From positions 1-64,000 of the forward strand of contig JADJDP010000052.1 of assembly GCA_016702645.1 (NCBI GenBank): 64,000 bases of DNA. The letters are read 5' to 3'. Below, piece after piece: positions 20,154-28,730 of the stretch. Made by a program: the position numbers and the translations under genes. Position 1 is the first letter of the stretch; the number at the start of each line of letters is the position of its first letter. Source of the DNA: Flavobacteriales bacterium. Lineage in GTDB: Bacteria > Bacteroidota > Bacteroidia > Flavobacteriales_F > PHOS-HE28. The notes under the pieces were generated by a model. That model was not told the DNA's origin. It worked only from the letters and a program-made list of their open reading frames with translations, and did no database searches.

Positions 20154-22124
20154 CTACTGCTTCGTGAAGCGCACTTGGTGCGTAGCGCCCTCGCCGATGA
20201 CCACCAACTGGTAAACACCCGGTACGAGCGAAGCCACTTCCACCCGGCCCGCCAGGTTCGTGGTGTTCAGAACAAGCTTGCCTGTGGCATCGAAGATGTT
20301 CACCGTGCTGTTGGGTGAAGCACCGGTCATGGTGAGCACGTCATTGGCCGGGTTCGGGTAAACGGAGAAAGGCGCTTCTGTTGTCCCGAGCACGCTTGTG
20401 AAGACCCCCTCGGTGATCGTGAGCGTGGAATTGATCGCCGGGTTCTCTACCTGGTCCACCACACCGCTCGGCCATTCAATGACCACCTCCTCGATCTCGG
20501 TGTCGGTTCCGATACCGAAATAGGCGAACATGGTGCTCATGTACTCGAAGCCATCGCCGCTCTTGATGTCGCGTATTTGCGTACCCATGGCGCTGGTGAT
20601 CTTCACCCGGGCACCGATACCATTGCGATTGCCGGTCGTACCCACCGGAATGATCTTGATCCAGTTGTTGTCGTTGCCTTGGCTCAACATGGCCGTGCTC
20701 CCGTTCACGATGTCCAGGAAACCGTCGTTGTTCAGGTCGCCGATCGGGCCGTTGTACGGAGCAGTGGGATCGTGACCGAAGGTCATATCCCCATTGTTGT
20801 AGTGGATGGCACCCGCGCCGATGATGTCCACGTAGCCATCGTTGTTGAAGTCCTGGCAGCTCCACTCGATGCTGGAACCGTTCCAGGTATCCATACCGGA
20901 ACCGGGCGTAACGTTCGTGAAGGTCCCATCGCCATTGTTGTGCAGGAGCTTGTGGGCGCCACCACCGCTCGATCCGATGAAGCCGTCCATGTGGCCGTCA
21001 TTGTCGTAGTCGGCCCAAGCGCTGCTCCAGCTTTGGTGGCCATCGGCCAATCCGAGCGGACCGGCCACGCTCGTGAAGTTCATGCTGCTGTTGTTGCGCA
21101 TGAGCAGGTCCACGGGGTCGCAACCGCACTTGGCCACGAAGAGGTCCACGCGACCGTTGTTGTCATAGTCGGTCCAGACACTACCGTAATTGCCGCATGT
21201 TTGGCCCAGGATGCCTTGTGTGAAGCTCAGGTTGTTGTTGCCGTCGTTCATGAAGTACACGTTGGCGTCCACATCATGGCAGCTGAAGGCATCGAGGTGC
21301 CCATCCTGGTTGACATCCACGAAGTTGGTACGCTGGCAGAAGATGTACTGTGGGAAGGTGTTCTGTGTGAAGCCGGTACCCGTGGAATTGGCGATCATGA
21401 AAGTGGCTCCACTCCCGCCACCGTAAAGCATGTCGTTGTATCCATTGTCATCGATGTCCCCTACTGCGAAGCTCCATGAAGCCGTGTTCGCCGCAGCGCT
21501 GTGCGCGATGGGCGTGGTGCTGAAACCTCCAGCGGTCAGCTGGTAGTTCATCACGACACTGGTGTACCCTGGGGTCACGGCATCGTCGAGGCCATCGTTG
21601 TTCATGTCGACCGCACCCATCACGTAGCCCGCACCGGGTAGCGGCGTTCCATCGAAGTTCACCGCGCCCTGGGGCGGATCAGGTATGTCGTACTCCTGAA
21701 TGGCGAACGTGAAGCCGTTCGCGGTCCAGTAACTATCCCACGCGATGTAGTAGGTGGTACCTGCTGTTACATGGAACGAGCTGATGGAACTGAAACCGGG
21801 GCCGCTATCATCATCACCTGCATAGCACGTCAACCCTGCACACGTTCCCACATACACATGCATGCGCGTATCCACATCAGGCAGGCCTACAACATGACTT
21901 GTGACCGTAACCGAAGTATCCTCCGCGGCGGTGAACTCGTACCACGCACCTGTGGCTGCGACCGTGGCCGCACCAGCGCAGATGAGCGATGGGGATGCGC
22001 CGGTCAATGGAGGAACCGAGTACTGCCCGATCGTGATGGCGGTGGCCGTGGCGCAGGTCCCTTGGCCGAGCGCGGACAGATGCAGGGTAGCGATGAGGAC
22101 CAGCGGAAGTAGAAGCTTCTTCAT
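20154..22124 (-). CDS. T9SS-exported FG-GAP/VCBS-repeat protein
   Basis: A signal peptide (MKKLLLPLVLIATLHLSALG) is followed by a ~120-residue cysteine-containing domain, then at least six FG-GAP-type repeats with calcium-binding loops (VDMNNDGLDDAV, GDIDDNGYNDML, VDVNQDGHLDAF, TDYDNNGRVDLF, ADYDNDGHMDGF, QDFNNDGYVDII). These form a beta-propeller. An ASPIC/UnbV-like segment (IGARVKITSAMGTQIRDIKSGDG ... VEWPSGVVD reading VIEWPSGVVD) precedes the C-terminal sorting domain (FSVYPNPANDVLTMTG). It should be displayed on the cell surface and may bind ligands or polymers; no catalytic motif is visible. Confidence 0.9.
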   Translation of the reverse strand: MKKLLLPLVLIATLHLSALGQGTCATATAITIGQYSVPPLTGASPSLICAGAATVAATGAWYEFTAAEDTSVTVTSHVVGLPDVDTRMHVYVGTCAGLTCYAGDDDSGPGFSSISSFHVTAGTTYYIAWDSYWTANGFTFAIQEYDIPDPPQGAVNFDGTPLPGAGYVMGAVDMNNDGLDDAVTPGYTSVVMNYQLTAGGFSTTPIAHSAAANTASWSFAVGDIDDNGYNDMLYGGGSGATFMIANSTGTGFTQNTFPQYIFCQRTNFVDVNQDGHLDAFSCHDVDANVYFMNDGNNNLSFTQGILGQTCGNYGSVWTDYDNNGRVDLFVAKCGCDPVDLLMRNNSSMNFTSVAGPLGLADGHQSWSSAWADYDNDGHMDGFIGSSGGGAHKLLHNNGDGTFTNVTPGSGMDTWNGSSIEWSCQDFNNDGYVDIIGAGAIHYNNGDMTFGHDPTAPYNGPIGDLNNDGFLDIVNGSTAMLSQGNDNNWIKIIPVGTTGNRNGIGARVKITSAMGTQIRDIKSGDGFEYMSTMFAYFGIGTDTEIEEVVIEWPSGVVDQVENPAINSTLTITEGVFTSVLGTTEAPFSVYPNPANDVLTMTGASPNSTVNIFDATGKLVLNTTNLAGRVEVASLVPGVYQLVVIGEGATHQVRFTKQ

Positions 22125-22286
22125 GGGATCGGGCGGATGGCGACAAAGTTGGCTGAGGTTGAGGCCGATGGGTCGCTTGAAGAATGAAAAACAACAAGTC
22201 GACGTGGAGAGACCAGCGGTGACCCCAGAACGTTGCTTGGCTCAAGGACCGAAACCAGCGAAGACCGTGCTCGAGGAACAGAGCCG

Positions 22287-23256
22287 TTAACGTTTCAACT
22301 CCAGCACGCTCAGGCTCCGCTGATAGATATCGTACGTGCCGGCCGTGATGCCAACACCGTTGGGATAGAGCACCAAACGGTAGAAATAGGTCCCCGGTGC
22401 CAACCCGCTGTCCAGGAAACTGATATGCCCACCTCCACCATAGCCAATGGCCGCAGTGGAGAGACCGTTCGGCGTCTTGATATAGCAGTCACCACTCGTG
22501 TAGGTCACGTTCACCGGCGCTGCGAAAGCGGCCGTAACGTCACGCTGCAGGATGAGGAAATATCCCCCCATGCTGCTCGAAGCGCCATTGAGCGTACCAC
22601 AGAAGGTGCGCGCGAAGCCACTGACGAACACCGCGGAATTGTTCACACCGCTTCCGTCCACCACGGTGATACTCACCGTGGTACCCGTGAGCGGTGTGAA
22701 GACCGCGTTGGTGAAGGGTATGTTCTGGATGACGGCCGAGGCAGCTCCCAATGCTTCCTGGTTCACAAAGTCCCCTACGAAGCGGACATCACCCTGCACC
22801 TGCAACGTATGCACCGGTGTGGGTGTGCCGATCCCCACGCGACCATTGCTCAGCACGCGCGCGGCCTCGGTGTTGTTGGTCTTCACCACCAGGTCCTGCG
22901 CATCGGTCGTACCCAGGAAATCGGTCCCGGGTGTGGTGGCCGTGTTGCCTTGCAGTTGCCACGCGCGCTTGCTCTGCACCTCCACCCATTGTGCTGTCGG
23001 TGGTGGTGTCGTACACCATCAAACCTTCCTCCGTTGCGCCCAAACCGGCAATGCTGGTACGCTGCGGCGTGGAGAGGCGCGGAACCATGATGCCCTTGTT
23101 GTCCGTGGAGATGTCCACATCCAACACAGCGTATGGGTTCGGTGGCGCGCCTGTATCGTTGATGCCCACGTTCTGTGCGTGCATATCGGTGCCGACGACC
23201 AAGGCCAATGGGAGCACAAAAAGGTTCAGCCTGCTACGGTTGCGGACATGGCGCAT
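22287..23256 (-). CDS. Exported T9SS-associated structural protein, frameshifted
   Basis: Signal peptide residues (LNLFVLPLALVVGTDMHAQ) lead into the pattern NVGINDTGAPPNPYAVLDVDISTDNKG, MVPRLSTPQRTSIAGL, then GLMVYDTTTDS. This is the opening typical of Bacteroidota 'tail-fibre-like' exported proteins, which continue in the next frame with WVEVQSKRAWQLQGN and AARVLSNGRVGIGTPTPVHTLQV. The frames join between 22985 and 22999, where one base is missing; the result is one ~322-residue protein. The C-terminal part ends LSVLELKR without a clear sorting motif. The function is unknown. A TAATTTGG box lies at 23285-23292, 29 bases upstream. Confidence 0.65.
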
Positions 23257-23427
23257 GCGGCGTGGTTCTCTTGTTAAGACGAAACCAAATTAGGGTGGTG
23301 GTATCCCCGGGGCAACCCAAGCTCCCGGAATTGAACGAACAGGTCATCAACAGTGGGCACCCGGCTGGGCCGTTCCTCGCTTGCCCAAGGCTCATGGAGC
23401 AGATCCGGACTCCACCGACGCGTCGCC

Positions 23428-23458
23428 AAAAAAAAAGGGACCGCTTTCGCGATCCCTT
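23428..23458 (-). terminator. Intrinsic terminator after tRNA-Thr
   Basis: On the minus strand GGGATCGC, loop GAAA and GCGGTCCC are followed by about nine T residues. This is a strong Rho-independent terminator, five bases beyond the 3' end of the tRNA gene. Confidence 0.9.
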
Positions 23459-23462
23459 CAAG

Positions 23463-23534
23463 AGCCTCCTTTCGGATTTGAACCGAAGACCTGCTCATTA
23501 CGAATGAGCTGCTCTACCGCTGAGCTAAGGAGGC
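23463..23534 (-). tRNA. tRNA-Thr(CGU)
   Basis: The 72-base sequence folds into a standard cloverleaf: acceptor stem GCCTCCT/AGGAGGC, D arm GCTC...GAGC, anticodon stem GCTCA/TGAGC with loop TTCGTAA (anticodon CGT, reading ACG threonine codons), and a T arm with the TTCAAAT loop. CCA is not encoded. A strong terminator follows immediately. Confidence 0.95.
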
Positions 23535-23538
23535 CGAT

Positions 23539-23583
23539 CCCGCTGTTGCTGGCCTTCGACAGGCTCAGGCCGACAACAGCGGG
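23539..23583. repeat. REP-like hairpin 5' of tRNA-Thr
   Basis: Ten-base perfect arms (CCCGCTGTTG / CAACAGCGGG) enclose CCTTCGACAGGCTCAGG. It lies five bases from the tRNA 5' end, between the tRNA and the T9SS propeller gene. Confidence 0.8.
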
Positions 23584-23617
23584 CGGCAAATGTATCGATC
23601 CGGGTCGTTCGCCGGGG

Positions 23618-24898
23618 TCATTGCTTGGTGAAGCGAGCGGGGACGAAGCCTGCCGCACGCAGCGTATAGCAACCCGGCGAGAGATCCCCGATGGCCAACC
23701 GCTGGGTGGTGGTGCACAACGTGGCAACGCTGCGGACCAAGCGGCCAGTTGCATCCAGGAGGTCCACGTTGACCGGTCCAGCCGACGGGATGCTGAAGAA
23801 GACCTCCTCCGTTGCCGGGTTCGGATAAAGCGTAATGCGCTGTGTGGACGCACCGGGTAGCGATGTGCTCAACCTGATATCCAGCACCATGTTGCCTGCG
23901 CTCACAGCCGCGGGAACGGTGCTTTGTACCTGACCATCCATACCAAGCACATGGAATTCGCCGGTGCTGAAGAAATCCGTGGTGGTAGCATAGAGCACAC
24001 CGTTGATCGGATCCTCGGTGAGGCCGTATACAGCAGGGCTTCCGGAGAGCGTATCGATGACGCTCGCGGTGGCAATGTCGTACCGCGCCAGTTCGTTCTG
24101 GCTGTACTCCATGAAGTAGATCTTCTCGTCGGCATAGGCAGAGGCGGCGCAACCACTGTTGGAAGCCACATCGTTGGTGTAGTTGAGCGCTGCTCCAGCG
24201 AGTTCGATGGAACTGATGCTGCTCCCCGAAAAGTCCTTGTTGTTGAAGGTGTGCAGGACGCCATCCACCACGAAGAGCTTCTCCGGGTTCAATCCGTTCG
24301 CGCCCAGATCGATCTCGCTCGTGTAGGTCTGCGCGAGCAGGTCCACCACACCCACTCGACCAGCAAGGTTCGCCCAATCGAAGGCGTTGTTCACCGCGAG
24401 GTAGGCCATGTCCCCCACCACCACCACATCTTCCGCGCTCATCGTGAGCCCATCCGCTGGGTTGATGGACCAAAGAAGGTCGAACGTGGTCTTATCACGT
24501 ACCTCGAAGTAGTGGTCCAGCCCGCCGAGCTCGCCGCGTGTGATCAGGAGCTTGTCCCCCCAGATGGCCAGCTTCCGAACGCCTTGTACGAGCACCATGC
24601 CTGTTTCCGCATAGTTATCGGCATCGAAACGCACGATGCGATCGTCCGCTGCAACATAGACCACGGTTCCATCCAAGATCACATCACTGCCAAATCGCGG
24701 ACCGGTGAGCGTGGCCACGGTTTCGTAGGTCCCCGTCTCGGGGTCATAGGATCCAAGGGTTACCGGTACCAATTGGCCACCGCCGTTGAAGTAGTCATAG
24801 TAGCCTTCGCTCAGCACGATGACCTGATGGACCTGCTGCTGGGCATGCAGCAAGATCGCTGAAGCGAGCGCCGCGCAGGAGAGAAATGAACGGTACAT
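23618..24898 (-). CDS. T9SS-exported beta-propeller, BtuG-like, under a cobalamin riboswitch
   Basis: The ~426-residue protein has a signal peptide (MYRSFLSCAALASAILLHAQ), then repeated four-stranded blades (VIVLSEGYYDYFNGGG, LGSYDPETGTYETVATL, VYVAADDRIVRFDADNYAET, KLAIWGDKLLITRG, EKLFVVDGVLHTFNNK, KIYFMEYSQNELARYDIAT, GLTEDPINGVLYATTTDFF). A T9SS sorting domain ends it (ITLYPNPATEEVFFSI). The layout, notably the opening 'VLSEGYYD...' and 'YVA..DRI' blades, resembles the BtuG/DUF5074 corrinoid-binding surface propellers that pair with BtuB in Bacteroides. This is inferred, not demonstrated. A cobalamin riboswitch 140 bases upstream strongly supports a role in cobalamin capture. No BtuB-type receptor is adjacent; the nearest TonB receptor is 14 kb away at 38509-41028 and is not obviously linked. 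Confidence 0.7.
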   Translation of the reverse strand: MYRSFLSCAALASAILLHAQQQVHQVIVLSEGYYDYFNGGGQLVPVTLGSYDPETGTYETVATLTGPRFGSDVILDGTVVYVAADDRIVRFDADNYAETGMVLVQGVRKLAIWGDKLLITRGELGGLDHYFEVRDKTTFDLLWSINPADGLTMSAEDVVVVGDMAYLAVNNAFDWANLAGRVGVVDLLAQTYTSEIDLGANGLNPEKLFVVDGVLHTFNNKDFSGSSISSIELAGAALNYTNDVASNSGCAASAYADEKIYFMEYSQNELARYDIATASVIDTLSGSPAVYGLTEDPINGVLYATTTDFFSTGEFHVLGMDGQVQSTVPAAVSAGNMVLDIRLSTSLPGASTQRITLYPNPATEEVFFSIPSAGPVNVDLLDATGRLVRSVATLCTTTQRLAIGDLSPGCYTLRAAGFVPARFTKQ

Positions 24899-25016
24899 GG
24901 CAATTGGGTTTTGTCTTGCTGCGTTCACCGCGCAGCGTTGATGGTGTGAAACCCCGGGAACGGAATGGACGCCTACCGCAAGCGCCCGCGCCATTGCCCG
25001 TGGCCGGATGATGTCA

Positions 25017-25034
25017 CCCCGGCGAAAGCCGGGG
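25017..25034. repeat. CCCCGGC-GAAA-GCCGGGG hairpin 3' of the riboswitch
   Basis: A seven-base perfect stem with a GAAA loop lies between the riboswitch aptamer and the propeller gene. It is also a common repetitive hairpin type. There is no T tract on the minus strand, so it is not an ordinary terminator; it could be a fifth REP-like family or part of the expression platform. Confidence 0.6.
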
Positions 25035-25039
25035 GCGTC

Positions 25040-25222
25040 TTGGCAGGTCTTCTGGCTCACCACCCTTGCCCCTTGCGCCTTCCCGGCATCCCCTGCGACA
25101 AGCTCAGGGTGACATGCCAGTGGCAACAGCAAGAGGCGTCAGCAGTTCACAGCTGCGGGAACAGCTCCCGGTTCACACGGGATTCCCTTTTCATCCCGAC
25201 CGAGGTCGGGAACCACTACGCG
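25040..25222 (-). promoter_or_regulatory. Cobalamin riboswitch (aptamer)
   Basis: On the minus strand the conserved blocks appear in order: GGTTCCCGAC, AAAAGGGAAT, GTGTGAACCGGGAGCTG, TTCCCGCAGCTGTGAA, GCCACTGG (the B12 box), GGGAAGGC and GAGCCAGAAGACCTGCC. These are the signature blocks of the cobalamin aptamer, with P3/P6 pairing regions recognisable. The aptamer ends about 140 bases before the propeller gene start at 24898. The variable arm between GCCACTGG and GGGAAGGC carries a REP-like core. Binding of adenosylcobalamin normally lowers expression; by analogy the propeller would be made when cobalamin is scarce. The expression platform is not clear. Confidence 0.92.
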
Positions 25223-25242
25223 GGGCCGAATGTAACCGCGGC

Positions 25243-25893
25243 TCAGAAACGGAAGCCGAGGGAGGCCTGAACAGCGAAACCTCGCGTGCGCAATTCAGCC
25301 TCGTAGTTGTCCAGGTCCACATCGTTCCCGTTGAGCGTGTAGTCACGGAGCTTCATGTTGGTGGTCATGTAGCGCATGTGCAGCTGCAGCCCGATGAGGT
25401 CCGTGAATTGGAACACCACGCCCGTACCCAAGCCGAAATTGCCGCCGGCGTAGGTGGCGCTGCTTTCAGTGAAGGCCTCATCCCGCTCGATCTTCAAGCC
25501 AGCAGCACCCAATTGCAGCGAACCCAGCCAGGCGAAGCGGTCACCGTTGATGAAGTAGAATCGCGGCTGCAGGCCGACCAAGGCCATGCTATTGGACTCG
25601 GTGGCGCTGGAATCGAGGTAGCTGCCGGGCTCCAGATACAGGCCCAAGCTGAACTTCTTGCTGATGCCGAAGTCGAGCTCGATGGGGACCGTGATGGTCG
25701 CTGCACCGTCGGTTTCGGTATCGCTATAGTTCCCACCGAAGATGCTTATGGTCGTCTTGTACTCCGTGCCATGCGCTCCCCCGGCCAAGCCTATGGCGAG
25801 GTGTACCGTGCCTTTGTCATTGAATTGTGCCGAAGCTGGGGCGAGAAGGACAAGGAAGGCCGAACCTAGGAGGGCGGTGCGAAGAATGTGCAT
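25243..25893 (-). CDS. Outer-membrane beta-barrel protein
   Basis: Signal peptide (MHILRTALLGSAFLVLLAPASAQ) followed by eight or so amphipathic strands (IPIELDFGISKKFSLGLYLEPG-like, ALVGLQPRFYFINGDRFAWLG, FGLGTGVVFQFTDLIGLQLHMRYM) and a C-terminal strand ending ASLGFRF. The 216-residue length fits a small barrel of the OmpW/OMP_b-brl type. Its 3' end lies only 20 bases upstream of the riboswitch, so a transcript from this gene could read into it. No function beyond the envelope is evident. Confidence 0.75.
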   Translation of the reverse strand: MHILRTALLGSAFLVLLAPASAQFNDKGTVHLAIGLAGGAHGTEYKTTISIFGGNYSDTETDGAATITVPIELDFGISKKFSLGLYLEPGSYLDSSATESNSMALVGLQPRFYFINGDRFAWLGSLQLGAAGLKIERDEAFTESSATYAGGNFGLGTGVVFQFTDLIGLQLHMRYMTTNMKLRDYTLNGNDVDLDNYEAELRTRGFAVQASLGFRF

Positions 25894-26077
25894 GGAGGAG
25901 GGTTTGCTACTGGAGGGCCAAAGATCGCGCCAATGCGGCTCGCCACGAGACTGGATCCCAATGATCCGACACGTCGTGGCAACATCCTGTTTACAACTGG
26001 AGCGCTTCAGCCTACATTCGTGCCCTCCTCACCGTGCGGCAGCTTACCACCGATCGGCAGAAGGGACCGGAAGCGTG

Positions 26078-26284
26078 ATGAAGATCGAGAACAGCGCCTC
26101 GCAAAGCGACGAGGGAACACCGACAGAGCAGGAAGAGGGTACCGAGCGCTCGTACGCTGCATACTCCAGCACTGAATTGTCCTTCGACCCCATGAAGGAA
26201 CTGAACCTGCCTGCGAGCTACGAAGAGGTCACCGCCCGCTTTCGCCGCCTCCAAGGGAGTCGTGCGATGGAAGTGTTGAACTGA
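26078..26284 (+). CDS. Small acidic hypothetical protein
   Basis: A 68-residue reading frame, MKIENSASQSDEGTPTEQEE at the N-terminus and LNLPASYEEVTARFRRLQG near the C-terminus. The first half is Glu/Ser/Thr-rich and likely disordered, and the second looks helical. It is credible as a gene because a TACATTCG promoter box lies at 26013-26020 and a clean intrinsic terminator lies 21 bases after the stop. There is no similarity that I can name. The first ~110 codons of the longer frame upstream are not protein-like. Confidence 0.5.
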   Translation: MKIENSASQSDEGTPTEQEEGTERSYAAYSSTELSFDPMKELNLPASYEEVTARFRRLQGSRAMEVLN

Positions 26285-26304
26285 ACCTATCGACCCACAG
26301 TGGA

Positions 26305-26333
26305 CCCCGCCCGAAGGCGGGGTTTTCCTTTTT
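26305..26333 (+). terminator. Intrinsic terminator
   Basis: A CCCCGCC/GGCGGGG stem with loop CGAA is followed by TTTTCCTTTTT. It ends the small acidic gene transcript. Confidence 0.85.
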
Positions 26334-26477
26334 CGTCCCGGCTGCTTGGAATTGCCGTGAGCGCGGATCTAATTTCAGGCCATCCCCCGCGCGTTCCACC
26401 CGGACCGTGACGCATGGCCCGGAGGGGACCTCCACGGTGGCATGTCACCCAACATCCACCAAATACCCTTTTGTGCC

Positions 26478-28606
26478 ATGAAAGTCTTCGATGCCAAACA
26501 CATCAAGAACATCGTCCTGCTCGGCTCCCACGGATGCGGCAAGACCACGCTGGCCGAAACAATGCTCTTCGAAGCGGGTCTCTTGCAACGCCGCGGCCGT
26601 GTCGAGGACAAGAACACCGTGAGCGACCACCATCCGCTCGAGCACGAGCGCGGTAGCAGTGTGTACAGCACCGTGCTGCACACCGAGTGGCGCAACTACA
26701 AGATCAACATCATCGATACGCCGGGCCTGGACGACCTGGTGGGCGAAACGACACCCGCCCTGCGCGTGGCCGACACCTGCGTCCTGTTGCTCAACGCACA
26801 CCATGGGGTGGAAGTGGGCACCGACCTGGTATGGGAACACATGCAGCGGTACGATCGCCCGGTGATCATCGCGGTGAACCAACTGGACCACCCGAACGCT
26901 GATTTCGACCTGACGGTGGCGCAAGCGAAGGAGCATTTCGGCAATGCGGTGACCGTGATGCAGTATCCGGTGGAGCAGGGCGACGGCTTCCACCGCATCA
27001 TCGATCTGCTGAAGATGACCATGTACGTTTTCAAGGACGCGGGTGGAAAACCGGAGAAGCAGCCCATCCCCGACAGCGAGAAGGAACGCTCCGAAGCGCT
27101 GCACAAGGAATTGGTGGAGAAGGCCGCCGAGAACGACGAGACCTTGATGGAGCACTATTTCGAGAAGGGTGAATTGGACGAGGACGAGATGCGCCTCGGA
27201 CTGAAGCAAGGCATGATGAAGCGCACCTGTTTCCCGGTCTTCTGCTTGAGCGCCTTGCGCAACATGGGCAGCGGCCGCCTGATGGGCTACATCGACAACG
27301 TGGCGCCAGCGGCATTGGAGATGCTCGCCGAGGAACTGGTGGGCGGTGGCAAATTGGAATGTGTGGCGGAGGGTCCGGCCGTGTTGTTCACCTTCAAGAC
27401 GGTGATCGAACCGCGCGCAGGACACATCACGCTCTTCAAGGTGATGAGCGGTGAAGTGAAGGAAGGCACCGATCTGGTGAACGATAACACCGGTACCACC
27501 GAACGCATCAACCAACTCTTCATCGTTGACGGCAAGGAACGCAAGCCCGTGGAGAAGCTGGTGGCCGGCGACATCGGTGGAACCATCAAACTGAAGGACA
27601 CGGCCACCGCGCACACTGCACGCACCGGGCAAGTCGATCAAATTGCAACCGATCGCTTTCCCCGAGCCACGCCTGCGGCAGGTGATCAAGGCCACGGACA
27701 ACAAGCTCGAAGAGAAGCTGCATGCGGCGTTGGTGGAGATCCAAAAAGAGGACCCGACGATCGTGCTCACCTACAGCCGCGAAACCGCACAACAGCTCGT
27801 GGGCGCACAAGGCGAACTGCACCTCAGCATCCTGAAGTGGAAGTTGAGCCACCATTACAAGGTGGACGCGGAGTTCAGCAGCCCGCGCATCCCCTACCGC
27901 GAAACGATCCGCAAGAGCGCGGCCGCCATGTACCGGCACAAGAAGCAGACGGGCGGCAGCGGCCAGTTCGGTGAGGTACACCTGAAGATCGATCCATGGT
28001 ATGAAGGAATGCCGGAACCCACGGGTCACAGCTTGCGAGGCAAGGAAGAACACGACCTGCCCACCGGTGGCAAACTGGTCTTCTACAACTGCATCGTAGG
28101 TGGTGTCATCGACAACAAGTTCCTGCCCAGCATCCTCAAGGGAGTGATGGAGAAGATGGAACGCGGTCCGCTCACGGGATCACCGGCACGCGACATCCGC
28201 GTGATCGTACACGATGGCAAGATGCACCCGGTGGACAGCAACGACATCAGCTTCAAGATCGCTGGGATTGCAAGCCTTCCGCGAGGCGTTCAACAACGCC
28301 GACCCACAACTGATGGAACCGATCCAGGAACTGGAGGTGCGCGTACCCGCCGACCTCATGGGCGATGTGATGACCGACCTGCAAGGGCGCCGCAGCATCG
28401 TGATGGGCGTGGACAGCAGCGGACGCTACCAGATCATCAAGACCCTCACGCCGCTCTCCGAACTGGACCGCTACAGCACAACGCTCCGCAGCCTCACGCA
28501 AGGACGGGGCACCTACAGCGAGAAGTTCCACGCGTACCAGCAAGTGCCCAGTGAATTGCAACACAAGCTGGTGAGCAGCCACAAGGAGGAGGAAGTGGCG
28601 GCGTAA
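26478..28606 (+). CDS. Elongation factor G paralogue (EF-G2-like), two frameshifts
   Basis: Full length is ~708 residues after repair. It has the EF-G order of domains: a GTPase domain (G1 GSHGCGKTT, G3 DTPGLDDLVGE, G4 NQLD), domain II (VEKLVAGDIGGTIKLKDT), domain III, domain IV (HKKQTGGSGQFGEVHLKI) and domain V. Three features set it apart from housekeeping EF-G: the catalytic His of DTPGH is Leu, the switch-I RGITI is RGSSV, and NKxD is NQLD. These match the second EF-G of Bacteroidota. EF-G2 of B. thetaiotaomicron has been described as working without GTP hydrolysis; I infer that this protein belongs to that group. Frames change at 27627-27629 and 28264-28266, each by one extra G. A terminator-like hairpin follows. 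Confidence 0.85.
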
Positions 28607-28626
28607 CAAGAGTGCAGTCCGATGGC

Positions 28627-28657
28627 GCGCCCTGCGGGAAACCGCGGGGCGCTTCAT
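28627..28657. terminator. Hairpin after the EF-G paralogue
   Basis: An 11-base stem with one T-G wobble pair (GCGCCCTGCGG / CCGCGGGGCGC) and loop GAAA is followed by TTCATTAACC. It may be a terminator or an attenuating structure; the T tract is weak. Confidence 0.5.
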
Positions 28658-28730
28658 TAACCATCCATCCCACGCAGAAGGTTCAGTCCAGAATTCGCTG
28701 TCAAGCAAGCCAATCCGACCTTCGCGCCCT

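Noticed and set aside
23463..23534. tRNA gene as integration site of a genomic island
   Set aside because: No duplicated tRNA 3' end or integrase is visible on either side in the window.
26478..28606. Programmed frameshifting in the EF-G paralogue
   Set aside because: Both shifts need an extra G removed from GGG and lack slippery-heptamer/pseudoknot features; identical kinds of shifts occur in unrelated genes, so sequencing error is more economical.
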